Shown: positions 41,853-50,994 of the stretch, piece by piece
How positions within the stretch are numbered: position 1 is the stretch's first letter
How the letters are laid out: each line of letters opens with the position of its first letter
From: a bacterium
GTDB taxonomy: Bacteria; Bacteroidota; Bacteroidia; Chitinophagales; Saprospiraceae
Assembly (NCBI GenBank): GCA_024742755.1
Contig: JANSXW010000027.1
Coordinates: forward strand, 1 to 54,961
Direction: 5' to 3'
DNA length: 54,961 bases
The notes under the pieces: model-generated
What the model saw: only the letters and a program-made list of their open reading frames with translations
Database searches by the model: none
Told to the model about the DNA's origin: nothing
Program-made: the position numbers and the translations under genes

Positions 41853-42967
41853 ATAGTGATTTTAGAATCCCACCAAAATCTCCAAAGCATTTAACTGATC
41901 CTGCTAAGTTGTCCCAAGTATTAGCCTCCCTGATTGGAGCCCCATTTTCGCTAACCGGAAAAACCAGGACAGATGGTTCTAACGTTCGAAAATTAATTGC
42001 GTCTGCCTTAGAACAAAACGATTTACCTGAACTTTCGAATAATTCAGAGTATGAGATTGTACCACCAAAAGGTAAAGGAGTTCCAAGAATAGTAAGAGAA
42101 TTTATTGATACATACATTGTCACCTCAGGGAAGTCTTACAATCTTCAAGTTTGGAATAGAATTCCGGCAAGTAATTCGTTACTCGTAAAGTATGAATCAG
42201 GTGATAGCCTGCATTGCAATGATGTTCGCTTTATCTTTGTTCGGATTGATATTGAAAAATCTGTGATTGCCTCAATTATTATTTTGACCCCAGATTATAT
42301 TGAGGAAAAATTCGGGAAATTCGGAAAACCAACAATCAAGCATCAACTCTTGATATCTTCAAAAGCAAGGGCTGCTATTTACTCAAGTAAAGATAAAATA
42401 CTATCGTTTTCTGATTCCAAGAAATTATCTTACCATATTAAGCATGACTATACTCCTCCTAGAACAGGAATGGTTGAAGAACCGGATCTCAAGGATTTAT
42501 TTTCGATTGCGTTGCTGAAAAAGTTAGTAGCCAAAAAGTTAATTGGTAAGAAGCTTGATGCTGCTGCAACAAAAAATAGAGGGCAATCCTTAGAACGAAT
42601 AACGCTTGAATTGCTTGGATATAAAGTCGATGAAAACGAATTACTTTTCGGTGGATTTCCAGATATCAAGAATCAACTACTTGAAGTAAAAGTCCAGGAT
42701 TCCCCTACGGTTGATTTAGGGAAGTTCTCTCCAGAAAACGAAGAAATGGTCATTAAAGAAAAAAACCTGACAACTTTTGATGTCAGATACCTGATAGCTT
42801 TAACTGATCCAGAAACCGAAATCATAGAAGGGGTAATTTTATCTCCAGGTGAAAAGCTAGGAGAAGTGTTTTCTTACGTCAGTGATAAAAGCTATAAATG
42901 CCAACGCTCTATACCCATGGCATTTTTTGACAAGTACCATGGTAAGTCAGTATTTAATCCAGATTAA
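41849..42967 (+). CDS. Type II restriction endonuclease, PD-(D/E)XK type
   Basis: A 372-aa protein that I take to be the endonuclease of the system; no named enzyme is recognised. A PD-(D/E)XK core is visible near residues 250-290: RGQSLERITLELLGY (Glu on the preceding helix), GGFPDIKNQLLEVKVQDSPTVDLG, in which the PD of FPD and the ExK of LEVKV are the catalytic acid-acid-lysine set. The N-terminal half would bind DNA. It overlaps the controller gene by 4 bp and the convergent methyltransferase gene by 14 bp. AT-rich codon use, like the rest of the island and unlike the flanks, indicates horizontal acquisition. Specificity cannot be read from sequence. Confidence 0.82.
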   Translation: MNSDFRIPPKSPKHLTDPAKLSQVLASLIGAPFSLTGKTRTDGSNVRKLIASALEQNDLPELSNNSEYEIVPPKGKGVPRIVREFIDTYIVTSGKSYNLQVWNRIPASNSLLVKYESGDSLHCNDVRFIFVRIDIEKSVIASIIILTPDYIEEKFGKFGKPTIKHQLLISSKARAAIYSSKDKILSFSDSKKLSYHIKHDYTPPRTGMVEEPDLKDLFSIALLKKLVAKKLIGKKLDAAATKNRGQSLERITLELLGYKVDENELLFGGFPDIKNQLLEVKVQDSPTVDLGKFSPENEEMVIKEKNLTTFDVRYLIALTDPETEIIEGVILSPGEKLGEVFSYVSDKSYKCQRSIPMAFFDKYHGKSVFNPD

Positions 42968-44675
42968 AAACAGGAGAAACTCCGAAAGCTTTGGCTACTG
43001 AAATTTCAAGTAAATCTACAAGCCGCCCAACTGCATCTTTATCGGTCTCTTTGTTTAATTTTTTTACGGTTTGAATAATTGTTTTTCCTTCTTTAGAGTT
43101 GATCTCCGGAAGAGGGTACCTTTCAACATATTGAGTAAAATATCTTCGTCGACCCGAATATAGTTTGTTGTTAAATACTAGATCATGATACTTGGTCATC
43201 AATTTTGAATTAGCTACACCTTGAATAAGCAGCAGCTTTTCAATGTCATCCTCATTATTACCCACAATCCAGTAACAGTTGCCATTGACTATTTTTCCTT
43301 TGGTATCGAAATAAAACCTTGGCGTTGCGCTTATATCAGGGAAAACCAATTTGGGTTTACTCCACAAATTTGGCTTTTGTGGAACCCAAATTTCAAACCA
43401 ATTCCGACCAGCATTAATTACATACTTTCGCCCTTTTAACTGTTTCTGATGAGATAGAAAATATTCTTTAGCTTTCGGATACTTATCAATATCAATCGTT
43501 TCCTTTTTGCCGTCATTATCATAATGAGTATAAAGAACTCGCAAATTAATATTGTCAGAAATTCCCCAAAGTCCTATATTCTCCTGAGAAATCAAATCCC
43601 GAAGTAATTCGTTCTCTGGTTTGCTATCTCCTAAGTCCTCCCACTTGTCACTTATAAAAACCTTATCTGCTGTAGTCTTAATCCCGACCCTTACTTTGAA
43701 TAAATCTCCAACTACACAGGTAGCATTTTTGTCAATAATATTAACCCAATCAGTTTCTCTTTTTGACAGCATTACCCAAGGAGTCCCAGTTCTCTCATTG
43801 TACTTAAGAACCCCTTCCGTTTTTTTATACTTTTTATCTCCAGCTAAAAAATATCCACTTCCTTCTTGGTCAAGTATATCAAACACACTATTAGCTGTTT
43901 GCAACTTTCCCTCATACCCATTTAATTCTTCATATATTTTAATGAACCTTGACTCTTTTAGATTACACTCTTTTGCTTTTCGTTTCCTTCCAATAAAAAT
44001 TGCAGGTAAAACAGCTGCATCAAATAATTTTGTATCTCCTAAATCTATTATTTCGATGATCTCATAATTTGCAGCAAGGTATTTACGAATACTCTCGCCA
44101 CCTTTGGTTGATAAATACCGGTTTGAAGTTATTACTCCAAGAATTCCATCTTCTTTCAGGCTCTCAGTCATTGCAATCAAAAAGGGATAATATAGGTCGA
44201 CTCTACCCTTTAAGCCAAATTTCTTTGCAAGTTTTTGAGCTTTTTCTGTGCCAAGTATTTGTGTTCGAACGTATGGTGGGTTAGCAATAATCAAATCTGC
44301 GAATCCATTAACAGAATCGGTCTTTTTCGAGGTATCGAAATTCAATAGTAATTGATTCTTAGATAAATCAACGGCTTCAAGAAAATCACCTAAAACAAAA
44401 TTAGATTGGGTTGCACCAGAGCTATCCAGCCTTTTCTTTGCAACAGCAAGATATTCATTATTTGAATCGTAGCCCGTTAAGGAAAATTCATATTTGTGTT
44501 CACGTAATGCTTTACTAATTGAGAGAAGTAACTCTCCCTCTCCACAAGCAGGGTCAAGAACTTCTAACGATTTTTCAAAACCTATATGGTTAATCAGCTT
44601 TTTAGCTAAATATTCTGCCAATTCAATAGGGGTAAAAGTGGCTCCAGTATGCTTTATATGTTCTTTTACAGTCAT
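42954..44675 (-). CDS. N6-adenine DNA methyltransferase (Eco57I/TaqI-like)
   Basis: The protective methyltransferase, 573 aa. SAM-binding motif I is VLDPACGEGELLLSI (near 40-50); catalytic motif IV is IIANPPYVRTQ (near 128-138), the NPPY of gamma-class adenine methyltransferases. The C-terminal half is the target recognition domain. The start at 44675 lies just inside a clear promoter (44701-44731). Its 3' end overlaps that of the endonuclease. Independent transcription of the methyltransferase allows host DNA to be protected first. Low GC marks it as part of the acquired island. Confidence 0.92.
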   Translation of the reverse strand: MTVKEHIKHTGATFTPIELAEYLAKKLINHIGFEKSLEVLDPACGEGELLLSISKALREHKYEFSLTGYDSNNEYLAVAKKRLDSSGATQSNFVLGDFLEAVDLSKNQLLLNFDTSKKTDSVNGFADLIIANPPYVRTQILGTEKAQKLAKKFGLKGRVDLYYPFLIAMTESLKEDGILGVITSNRYLSTKGGESIRKYLAANYEIIEIIDLGDTKLFDAAVLPAIFIGRKRKAKECNLKESRFIKIYEELNGYEGKLQTANSVFDILDQEGSGYFLAGDKKYKKTEGVLKYNERTGTPWVMLSKRETDWVNIIDKNATCVVGDLFKVRVGIKTTADKVFISDKWEDLGDSKPENELLRDLISQENIGLWGISDNINLRVLYTHYDNDGKKETIDIDKYPKAKEYFLSHQKQLKGRKYVINAGRNWFEIWVPQKPNLWSKPKLVFPDISATPRFYFDTKGKIVNGNCYWIVGNNEDDIEKLLLIQGVANSKLMTKYHDLVFNNKLYSGRRRYFTQYVERYPLPEINSKEGKTIIQTVKKLNKETDKDAVGRLVDLLEISVAKAFGVSPVFNLD

Positions 44676-44680
44676 GCTTT

Positions 44681-44731
44681 GATTTTAAAATCATCGACAT
44701 CAAAGATACTTAAAGTCGTCAACAAAGCAAA
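44681..44731 (-). promoter_or_regulatory. Methyltransferase promoter with palindromic operator-like site
   Basis: On the minus strand TTTG (44731-44728), a 19-bp spacer and TATCTTTG (44708-44701) match the Bacteroidota promoter consensus exactly. Between this and the start codon is a perfect 12-bp palindrome, GATTTTAAAATC (44681-44692), well placed for a repressor. It does not resemble the C-box at 41556. Confidence 0.65.
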
Positions 44732-44919
44732 ACAACCTGACTAAAACCAACAATATTTTTCATAAAATCGAAATTTATTAACAATTTGTGTCCCTACATA
44801 TACCCCCGATCTCTGTAATACACACATAGTACGACTTAAGGCGTAATCTTTCCTTAGGTCCCTTTTATTGTTTACTGAAAAAACAGAGCAGTGCTTGCTA
44901 AAACGAATATGAAAACAAA

Positions 44920-44964
44920 AAAGGGGAACACTGATCCGCGGCTAACCATCAACGTCCCCCCTTT
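44920..44964 (-). terminator. Terminator of the SDR gene
   Basis: On the minus strand AAAGGGG (44964-44958) pairs with CCCCTTT (44926-44920), with an inner TGAT/ATCA pairing, and a T-run follows. It lies 19 bp past the stop at 44983. The rest of 44732-44919 is AT-rich and shows no gene. Confidence 0.6.
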
Positions 44965-44982
44965 AAGCACTTTTGCTTCCTG

Positions 44983-46041
44983 TTAAAACACTCCCGCCTC
45001 AATCAGTGCCGCAAAAGAGTCTTCCATCGTTTCCTGCATAGGCCGGTAAGTGACGCCCAGCTTCTCCCGGCTCTTGCTGTTGTCGGCGCGCCAGACGTGG
45101 TTGACGTTGTTGCGCAGGAACTTGCGGTCCAGAGATTTGTCCAACAACGGGCCGGCAAGGACCACCAGCCACTTGGGCAGGGCATTCTTAGGCACCGGAT
45201 AGTCTTTGCCGTATTTGGGCTGCAGTGCTTTGGCCAGTTCCAGTAAACTTGTATTGTGCCCGCAGGTGATATGCCGGCCTTCTGCTTCCGGGCGGAACCC
45301 GGCCTGAAAATGGGCGTTGGCAACATCACGTACGTCCACCAGGCCGATACCGACATTAGGCACACCGGTCTTAAGGGTACCATCGCCCAGTTGCTTAAGC
45401 AGGTTGAAGCTTTCGGAAGTTGTGGCTTTAGGGTTGAGGGGCGGGCCCATCACCAGGCAGGGGTTGATGACCACGAGGTCCCAGCGGCTTTGCTTTTCGT
45501 TGATCTCCCAGGCGGCGCGCTCCGCCATGGTCTTGGAGTAGGAATAGGGCTGATAGTCCAGGGAGGCCGTGGTGTTCCAGATGTCTTCTGTCAGTACGCC
45601 ATTAGGAGCATCTTTCACTTCAATGGCATCCGTGTAGATGGAAGCGCAGCTGCTTGTGAGGACCACCCGCTTGACGGAGTCGGTTTTGCTGGCTTGCTCC
45701 AGTACGTTTTTTGTGCCCAGCACAGCGGGGTCTACGAGGTCGCTCTGCGCGTCTTCAAAGTTGGAAGTAAAGGGAGAGGCGGTGTGGTAAACGAGTTCAC
45801 AGCCTTCCATGGCCTCTGCGTAGGAGCCTTCATCCAGCAGGTCCGCTTTGAAGTACCGGATCGAGCCCTTCGATGAGGCAGCAATCTGGTCGAGGTGGGC
45901 GATTTTTTCAGTTTTTGCGGGGTTTCTAACCGCAGCGTGCACCGTTAGTCCGGCTTCCAGAAGTTGCTTCACCAGCCATCCGGCTACATAACCGGTAGCG
46001 CCGGTTACCATTACGGGTTTGCTTTGATCTATCGTTGTCAT
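44983..46041 (-). CDS. NAD(P)-dependent extended SDR, dihydroflavonol-4-reductase-like
   Basis: Cytoplasmic oxidoreductase of 352 aa. Rossmann start VMVTGATGYVAGWLVKQLLEAG (GxxGxxA), the segment VYHTASPF, the catalytic Ser/Tyr/Lys set in LTSSCASIY and YSYSKTMAERAAW (YxxxK). The closest family is the extended SDRs related to dihydroflavonol reductase and cinnamyl/aldehyde reductases. Substrate unknown; removal of reactive aldehydes or ketones is a reasonable guess. The AraC-type regulator gene stops about 100 bp upstream on the same strand and may control it. Confidence 0.88.
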   Translation of the reverse strand: MTTIDQSKPVMVTGATGYVAGWLVKQLLEAGLTVHAAVRNPAKTEKIAHLDQIAASSKGSIRYFKADLLDEGSYAEAMEGCELVYHTASPFTSNFEDAQSDLVDPAVLGTKNVLEQASKTDSVKRVVLTSSCASIYTDAIEVKDAPNGVLTEDIWNTTASLDYQPYSYSKTMAERAAWEINEKQSRWDLVVINPCLVMGPPLNPKATTSESFNLLKQLGDGTLKTGVPNVGIGLVDVRDVANAHFQAGFRPEAEGRHITCGHNTSLLELAKALQPKYGKDYPVPKNALPKWLVVLAGPLLDKSLDRKFLRNNVNHVWRADNSKSREKLGVTYRPMQETMEDSFAALIEAGVF

Positions 46042-46142
46042 GGAGTCTGAATTTTAAAGTTTGTATGGAACAGGCAGCAGCAGAACGTTCCAACCGGTGG
46101 CTAAAGCCTCCGGCGAACGGCTTGCAGCAGCAGCAATAATGC

Positions 46143-47048
46143 TTAGTTTAACGAACGGAATTCCTGTGGTGTTTGCCCGGTTTTCGCTTTAAACAGACGG
46201 CTGAAGTAGTGCGGGTAGTTGAAGCCCAGCTCATAGGCAATGCCGCTGATGTTGTCCTGACTGTTGAGCAGGAGGTACTTGGCTTTTTCCACCACAAAGT
46301 CATTGATATGGTCTTTGGCAGACCGGCCTGTTTCCTTTTTGAGCAAATCACTGAGGTAATCCGCGGACAGAAATACTTCTTCAGCCAGGGCCTGAACGGT
46401 AGGAATGCCCGTTTTGAGCAAGGCCCCGGAGTCGAAATGGCGCTGCAGTGCCTGCTCAAAGCGGGTCAGCAGGTCTTTATTGGCGGTCGTCCGGGTGTTA
46501 AATTGCCGGGCATAGTAGCGGCTGCAGTAATTGAGCAGCAGCTCAATATTGGAAACAATCACGCTTTGGCTGTGGTCGTCAATGCGCTGTTCGTACTCTT
46601 CTTTGATATTTTGGATACACTGGGTAATGGTGGCTTTCTCCGCCTCTGAAAGGTGCAAAGCCTCGTGTATCTCGTAGGAGAAGAAGGTATACTGGCTGAT
46701 TTTCTCGCCTAGCCCGGTGGACCGGATCAGATCGGGATGGAAAAACAGCATCCAGCCGTCTTCATCTTCTGCCACCTCTCCACTGACCGATACGACCTGC
46801 TGCGGAGCGGTGAAGACCAATGCCCCTTCCTCAAAATCGTAGTGGTTGCGCCCGTACTCTATGCCGCAGTCAGTTGTTTTTAGCCATACGGCGTAGAAGT
46901 TGGAGACCACGCGCACATTGTGCATTTGCGCCGGCACCTGCAACTTTTGCGGGTCCAGCACAGAGATAAGCGGGTGACTGGGCTTACTGCAACCCAGCAG
47001 CTCGTGGAGCTGGAAGATGGATTCAATCTTTAGAATCGAGTCAGACAT
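46143..47048 (-). CDS. AraC-family transcriptional regulator
   Basis: DNA-binding regulator of 301 aa. The N-terminal half (about 1-160) is a cupin-like sensing domain (FEEGALVFTAPQQVVSVSGE). The C-terminal AraC domain (about 195-301) has two helix-turn-helix units: TVQALAEEVFLSADYLSDLLKKETG and ISGIAYELGFNYPHYFSRLFKAKTG, ending TPQEFRSLN. The effector is unknown. A two-copy 21-bp-spaced element lies 54 bp upstream (47102-47140) and recurs upstream of the caspase-domain gene, so it probably binds both. The gene is flanked on the same strand by the SDR and the caspase gene. Confidence 0.9.
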   Translation of the reverse strand: MSDSILKIESIFQLHELLGCSKPSHPLISVLDPQKLQVPAQMHNVRVVSNFYAVWLKTTDCGIEYGRNHYDFEEGALVFTAPQQVVSVSGEVAEDEDGWMLFFHPDLIRSTGLGEKISQYTFFSYEIHEALHLSEAEKATITQCIQNIKEEYEQRIDDHSQSVIVSNIELLLNYCSRYYARQFNTRTTANKDLLTRFEQALQRHFDSGALLKTGIPTVQALAEEVFLSADYLSDLLKKETGRSAKDHINDFVVEKAKYLLLNSQDNISGIAYELGFNYPHYFSRLFKAKTGQTPQEFRSLN

Positions 47049-47101
47049 TTATTCCTGGTTTGCTTTATTGCAAAGGTGTGGACATTCCGGCTCAACGGCG
47101 C

Positions 47102-47140
47102 ACACAATTTAGAGAATCGGCAACACATTTCCGGGAATTC
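47102..47140. promoter_or_regulatory. 39-bp shared element, copy 1 (upstream of araC-type gene)
   Basis: This stretch and 50792-50830 match at 33 of 39 positions (common core AATCGGCAACACAT and TCCGGGAA). Within each, ACACA recurs 21 bp apart (47102 and 47123), the spacing of AraC-type half-sites. It lies 54 bp before the AraC-type gene start. Confidence 0.6.
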
Positions 47141-47157
47141 AGTATTCAGAGCATGCC

Positions 47158-50100
47158 CTAAAGGTTGCGCAAAGCCTTTTTTACCTCACGCACCACTGTT
47201 TTGATCAGTTGCTTAGGGTCCTCCATCGGTGGGATATCCAATGAGACCGGCTCTGTTCCTCCAAACAGCTTTGCGGTAAGCGTAATGCGGCCGTCCTCCA
47301 CAGCGTACTGCCCTTTAACAGAATAAGCAGCCGGGTAATCACTGGCAGGGACATAGACAAAATCTGCATTCATCCCTTTTTCAAACTCCCGCTCCAGGGC
47401 ATTTTCCAGAAGCGGCATGAGCTTCAGATCATCATCCAAGGTGTTAGAGTTCAGGAAAATGGGGCGGGTGAAGACCGGTTTTTTTTGCCCAATCGGGATG
47501 TTGCGCTGGTCTTTTACGATGCCAATATCGAAACTTGCCCCTGTTGATGGGAACCCAAGCATCGGAGTTTGTATGCCTTGTATAGAGGCGGCCAGTTTAG
47601 GCACCTCATTCCGGGCATGCTGGAACAGCCGCATCACATCCACATAATGCCCCTCATCGGTACGGCGGGCATCAACGCCCATCATGCCTTGCAGCAGCGC
47701 GTAGGTCAGCAGCCCCTGCCCGTATTCGCTTGCTTCGTAGCTGACTTTATCCGCCGCACTACCGGATAGGATAAACATGCCTGTCCGGTCTTTCATGCGG
47801 TCGAAAGCTCTGATTTGGCTGGAGTTTAAATTCCGGGCAGTGCCTGTCAGTTCTTCCACGACTTTTCCGGAGTTGCAGGCATCTACCACCAATACCTGCT
47901 TCAGGGCCGGGATGGCATTGATCCACGCTGTTAATTCACCGCTCGATACCGTATACGCTTCCCGGACCTGCTGATCGCTAATCATGCCTTCGTCAGACAC
48001 ACTGGCTGTCAGGTAGTAAAACTGCGATTCCTCCCCTATGCCGTAGGTGACCCCATGGCCAGACAGGTAGATCAACACGATGTCTTCGGCTTTGGCCTTG
48101 TTTTGAATGGACTTCAGGGTAGCTTTAATGTTGGCCTTATCCGCAAACTGCCATTTTATAGTTTTGCCATTTACCGCAGGGAAGGTTTCCTGCGTGGTTG
48201 TGAGTGCATATACTTCAATGCTATCTCCGTTGGCGAACAGGTTGGCGCCGGCGTATTGCAGCGCCTTGGCCATTGCATTCGCATCCTGAGTGGCATATTT
48301 CAGGTCCAGGCTTGTACCGGAATAATCCGATGTGCCGATACAAACCACGAACATTTTAGGGTCTAATGTCCCGACCCAGTCTGCAGGGCCCTGGCCACTG
48401 CCCCGGGCCCAGGAAGCAGGCTCGTATTCCAGCCCTTTGGCAGTGCTTTTTAACCACCCCGCTTCATTGAAAGCCCGGATACTGACGATGTTGATGCTGT
48501 CCGGATGCCGAAACAGATAGCTTTGCACAGGCTTCAAATCAAAGACCAGGCGGGTGGCACGGTCGGGGTTAGCATCAGCGGCTACTTCCTTCCCGTTCAC
48601 AGCGATGGCTACAGCACCTATGCCGCCGGACCGTTCGCTGAGGGTTATCTGCAACTCGTCTTTCTCGATCCGCAGCTCTGATTTTGGGAAAAGCGGCAAA
48701 GCGGCAAGGTCCTCCACCGGGCGCAGCCGTTCCGTTGAATGCCCCAGGAGCTTTTGAAGCAATCCCGGCTCGTAGTACCGGCTTTTCAACTGCTCCAGCT
48801 CTATGATTTCGGTTTCGGACTGTTCCTCGACTTTGTAAAAAATGAGCTTCATTGCTGCGGGCGAGGCATCAAACAGCCCTCCGGGCATCGTCACCACCCA
48901 GTCTTCTGTGCCCAGATTGAACAAGGTGGCTATAGACGCTTTCTTGCTAATGTCCCACAGGATTGCCTTTCCATCCTGATTTTCATCAAAAGCCAGGAAC
49001 TGATTGGTATTTGCCGGGTTAATGGCAAAACCCCTTATGCTGTTTTCATGACCATTAAGCGTAAGCAAATCCTCTCCTGTTCGCTGATCGTAAACTGAAA
49101 TTTCTCCCGACCTATGCCCCAAAAGCAGGTACCTGCCATCCGGGGAAAACACCCTGGCCGAAACGCCTTTATTGATAGACACCCGGATGTCCGCCACCTT
49201 TTGGTTGTTTTCCAAATCCCAAAGGATGTTGGTGGCAGCGTCTCTTTTGGCGACAAGATAGGTTGATAAAAACAACCGCTTACGGTCAGGGCTGATGACC
49301 GCACCTTTAATTTTGTTGCCTGGCATAGTAATCGACTCAGGATCTCCGATCACCTGTACCCGCTCTCCGGTCTCTTTATCCCAAAGCTCCAGCTGATTGT
49401 CTTCGCTAATGACCACGGCCATGCGCCCATCCGGCGTCCCTCCTATTTCGGGAGCTTCGTAGGAGAAGATGGGGTCCGACGACAGGTCCGAACCGGCTTT
49501 AACCAACCGGTTTTTCAAATCCCAGGTACGGGCAGACAATTGATAAAAGACAAATTGCAACGCCTCCCCGTTTGGGCTAAACGTTGCCTGCCTGATACCC
49601 GAGGTGTAGCCTTCAAGTTTCCTGATCAATACCCCACGCTCGTAATCGTACAGGTAAATCACGCCGTCTTCACCTCCCAGGGCAAGCAGGCGCCCGTCCG
49701 TTGAAAAAGAGGCCTGATTATAAATGATCATTTCAGGGCGTGGTACCTCCTTGTGTAACTTTACCCGGGACAAGCCCACCGGTAGTTCTTCCAGCTGTTG
49801 TTCTTGAAGGTCAAACAGGGCAACCTTCCCACTTTCGTGAAACAGCAGCGCTTTGGCTCCATCTGAATTGATATCAGCCAAAAGGTATCCGGCTGGTACG
49901 GTGATGGAAAACGGTGCCCCCTTTCCATCAATAGGCCAAATGGTAAAATCTTTTCCACTCGGGCCATCGGGGCTGCCCATAAGAAAGCGGCCTCCACTGC
50001 TGTGGGAAAAGACGGTGGTCAAACCGGGATAAACCATCACGGTGGAATCTAATGGGGCCCAAATGTTCCGAAAGACCAGTGTATCGCCCTTGCGTTTATA

Positions 50101-50652
50101 ATACCGCTGCCCGTCCCGGCATAATCCGTTGTGCTGAAGGCCAATGCCGCTTGTGAAGTAAATGAACTCGCCCGAGGCTGAGAAGTCTGACTTAACGGCC
50201 TCGTTCAGTTCGGCAGTATAGTCCCGGCCCGGGGGCTCATCAGCAAGCTCTAACCCATCAAGCGACAAGGAAAAAGACTCATCCATAGGACGGGGCATCA
50301 TATCTCTTCTGTCCGAAAGCTGGTTATCCCGAAGGTTCCAGGTCCAGGTAAACCAGTTGCTCAGCGCGCCGCTATTTTGATAGGCAACCAGTTCCTGCTC
50401 CGGAAAGAAAAACAGATGCCGGGCGAAGGGCGTGTATGGGTTCACCGGGGAGGTTTCCAAAAGATGCCCTCCCTGTACATCCCAAACCTTCATGGTATTG
50501 TCCTCTGCACTGGAAACCAGGTATTCGCCATTGGGCGAAAAGGTCAGCCCGGTAACCGGTCCGGTATGGCCCAGGTTGAGGCTGAAACCCGGTTGTTGTG
50601 CAAACGATTGAAAAGGCAGCAAGGCAATCAGACAAACAATCAGCTGTCTCAT
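47158..50652 (-). CDS. WD40-repeat protein with C-terminal caspase (C14) domain
   Basis: An exported, metacaspase-type protease of 1164 aa from the start at 50652. Signal peptide MRQLIVCLIALLPFQSFAQ; WD40 beta-propeller repeats from about 25 to 600 (VTGLTFSPNGEYLVSSAEDNTMKVWD, SVFSPDGRYLLLGH-type blades); a linker; and a caspase domain (about 765-1005). The catalytic dyad is visible: His in YLSGHGVTYG (near 866) and Cys in VLVVDACNSGKV (near 926). Homologous caspases cleave after Arg/Lys or Asp; specificity here is not evident. The longer frame to 50976 adds 108 residues before the signal peptide and crosses the shared operator-like element, so it is rejected. The last 150 residues are an unassigned beta domain. 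Confidence 0.9.
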   Translation of the reverse strand: MRQLIVCLIALLPFQSFAQQPGFSLNLGHTGPVTGLTFSPNGEYLVSSAEDNTMKVWDVQGGHLLETSPVNPYTPFARHLFFFPEQELVAYQNSGALSNWFTWTWNLRDNQLSDRRDMMPRPMDESFSLSLDGLELADEPPGRDYTAELNEAVKSDFSASGEFIYFTSGIGLQHNGLCRDGQRYYKRKGDTLVFRNIWAPLDSTVMVYPGLTTVFSHSSGGRFLMGSPDGPSGKDFTIWPIDGKGAPFSITVPAGYLLADINSDGAKALLFHESGKVALFDLQEQQLEELPVGLSRVKLHKEVPRPEMIIYNQASFSTDGRLLALGGEDGVIYLYDYERGVLIRKLEGYTSGIRQATFSPNGEALQFVFYQLSARTWDLKNRLVKAGSDLSSDPIFSYEAPEIGGTPDGRMAVVISEDNQLELWDKETGERVQVIGDPESITMPGNKIKGAVISPDRKRLFLSTYLVAKRDAATNILWDLENNQKVADIRVSINKGVSARVFSPDGRYLLLGHRSGEISVYDQRTGEDLLTLNGHENSIRGFAINPANTNQFLAFDENQDGKAILWDISKKASIATLFNLGTEDWVVTMPGGLFDASPAAMKLIFYKVEEQSETEIIELEQLKSRYYEPGLLQKLLGHSTERLRPVEDLAALPLFPKSELRIEKDELQITLSERSGGIGAVAIAVNGKEVAADANPDRATRLVFDLKPVQSYLFRHPDSINIVSIRAFNEAGWLKSTAKGLEYEPASWARGSGQGPADWVGTLDPKMFVVCIGTSDYSGTSLDLKYATQDANAMAKALQYAGANLFANGDSIEVYALTTTQETFPAVNGKTIKWQFADKANIKATLKSIQNKAKAEDIVLIYLSGHGVTYGIGEESQFYYLTASVSDEGMISDQQVREAYTVSSGELTAWINAIPALKQVLVVDACNSGKVVEELTGTARNLNSSQIRAFDRMKDRTGMFILSGSAADKVSYEASEYGQGLLTYALLQGMMGVDARRTDEGHYVDVMRLFQHARNEVPKLAASIQGIQTPMLGFPSTGASFDIGIVKDQRNIPIGQKKPVFTRPIFLNSNTLDDDLKLMPLLENALEREFEKGMNADFVYVPASDYPAAYSVKGQYAVEDGRITLTAKLFGGTEPVSLDIPPMEDPKQLIKTVVREVKKALRNL

Positions 50653-50791
50653 TTTGATGGGCTTTAGGTGAATCAGATCATTTTCTGGTGGATTTGGCCA
50701 GCTCAGCAAAGGTTCCCCTGAGCGGCTTGCCAAAGACATAGACAAACACGCTGAGCTGTTTTGGCCGTGGCTTTGCCTGCCACCAATCCGA

Positions 50792-50830
50792 ACACAAATT
50801 AGCCAATCGGCAACACATATCCGGGAAATT
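50792..50830. promoter_or_regulatory. 39-bp shared element, copy 2 (upstream of WD40-caspase gene)
   Basis: Second copy of the element at 47102-47140, 140 bp before the caspase-protein start, with ACACA at 50792 and 50813 (21 bp apart). Further CGGCAA motifs follow at 50838 and 50851. It supports shared control of the caspase gene and the AraC-type gene, both on the minus strand. Confidence 0.6.
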
Positions 50831-50916
50831 GTTGCTACGGCAATAGCACACGGCAACAAAGAGCTCGCTAAAGGCATTCTTGGTGAAAAAAAATTGGAAA
50901 GCATGTAATAACCATT

Positions 50917-50946
50917 GAGGCTGCCTCCGTAACAGGAGACAGCCTC
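50917..50946 (-). terminator. Terminator hairpin of the HYR-repeat protein gene
   Basis: GAGGCTGCCTCC (50917-50928) pairs with GGAGACAGCCTC (50935-50946) at 11 of 12 positions around a 6-nt loop. It lies 48 bp past the stop at 50995. Confidence 0.7.
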
Positions 50947-50994
50947 ATCATCAGGTTTCAAAAAGTCTAAAATCAATATTCCTATCCAGCGGGC

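Noticed and set aside
50653..50976. 108-residue N-terminal extension of the WD40-caspase protein
   Set aside because: It precedes a clear signal peptide and crosses the repeated 39-bp element, so the start at 50652 is better.
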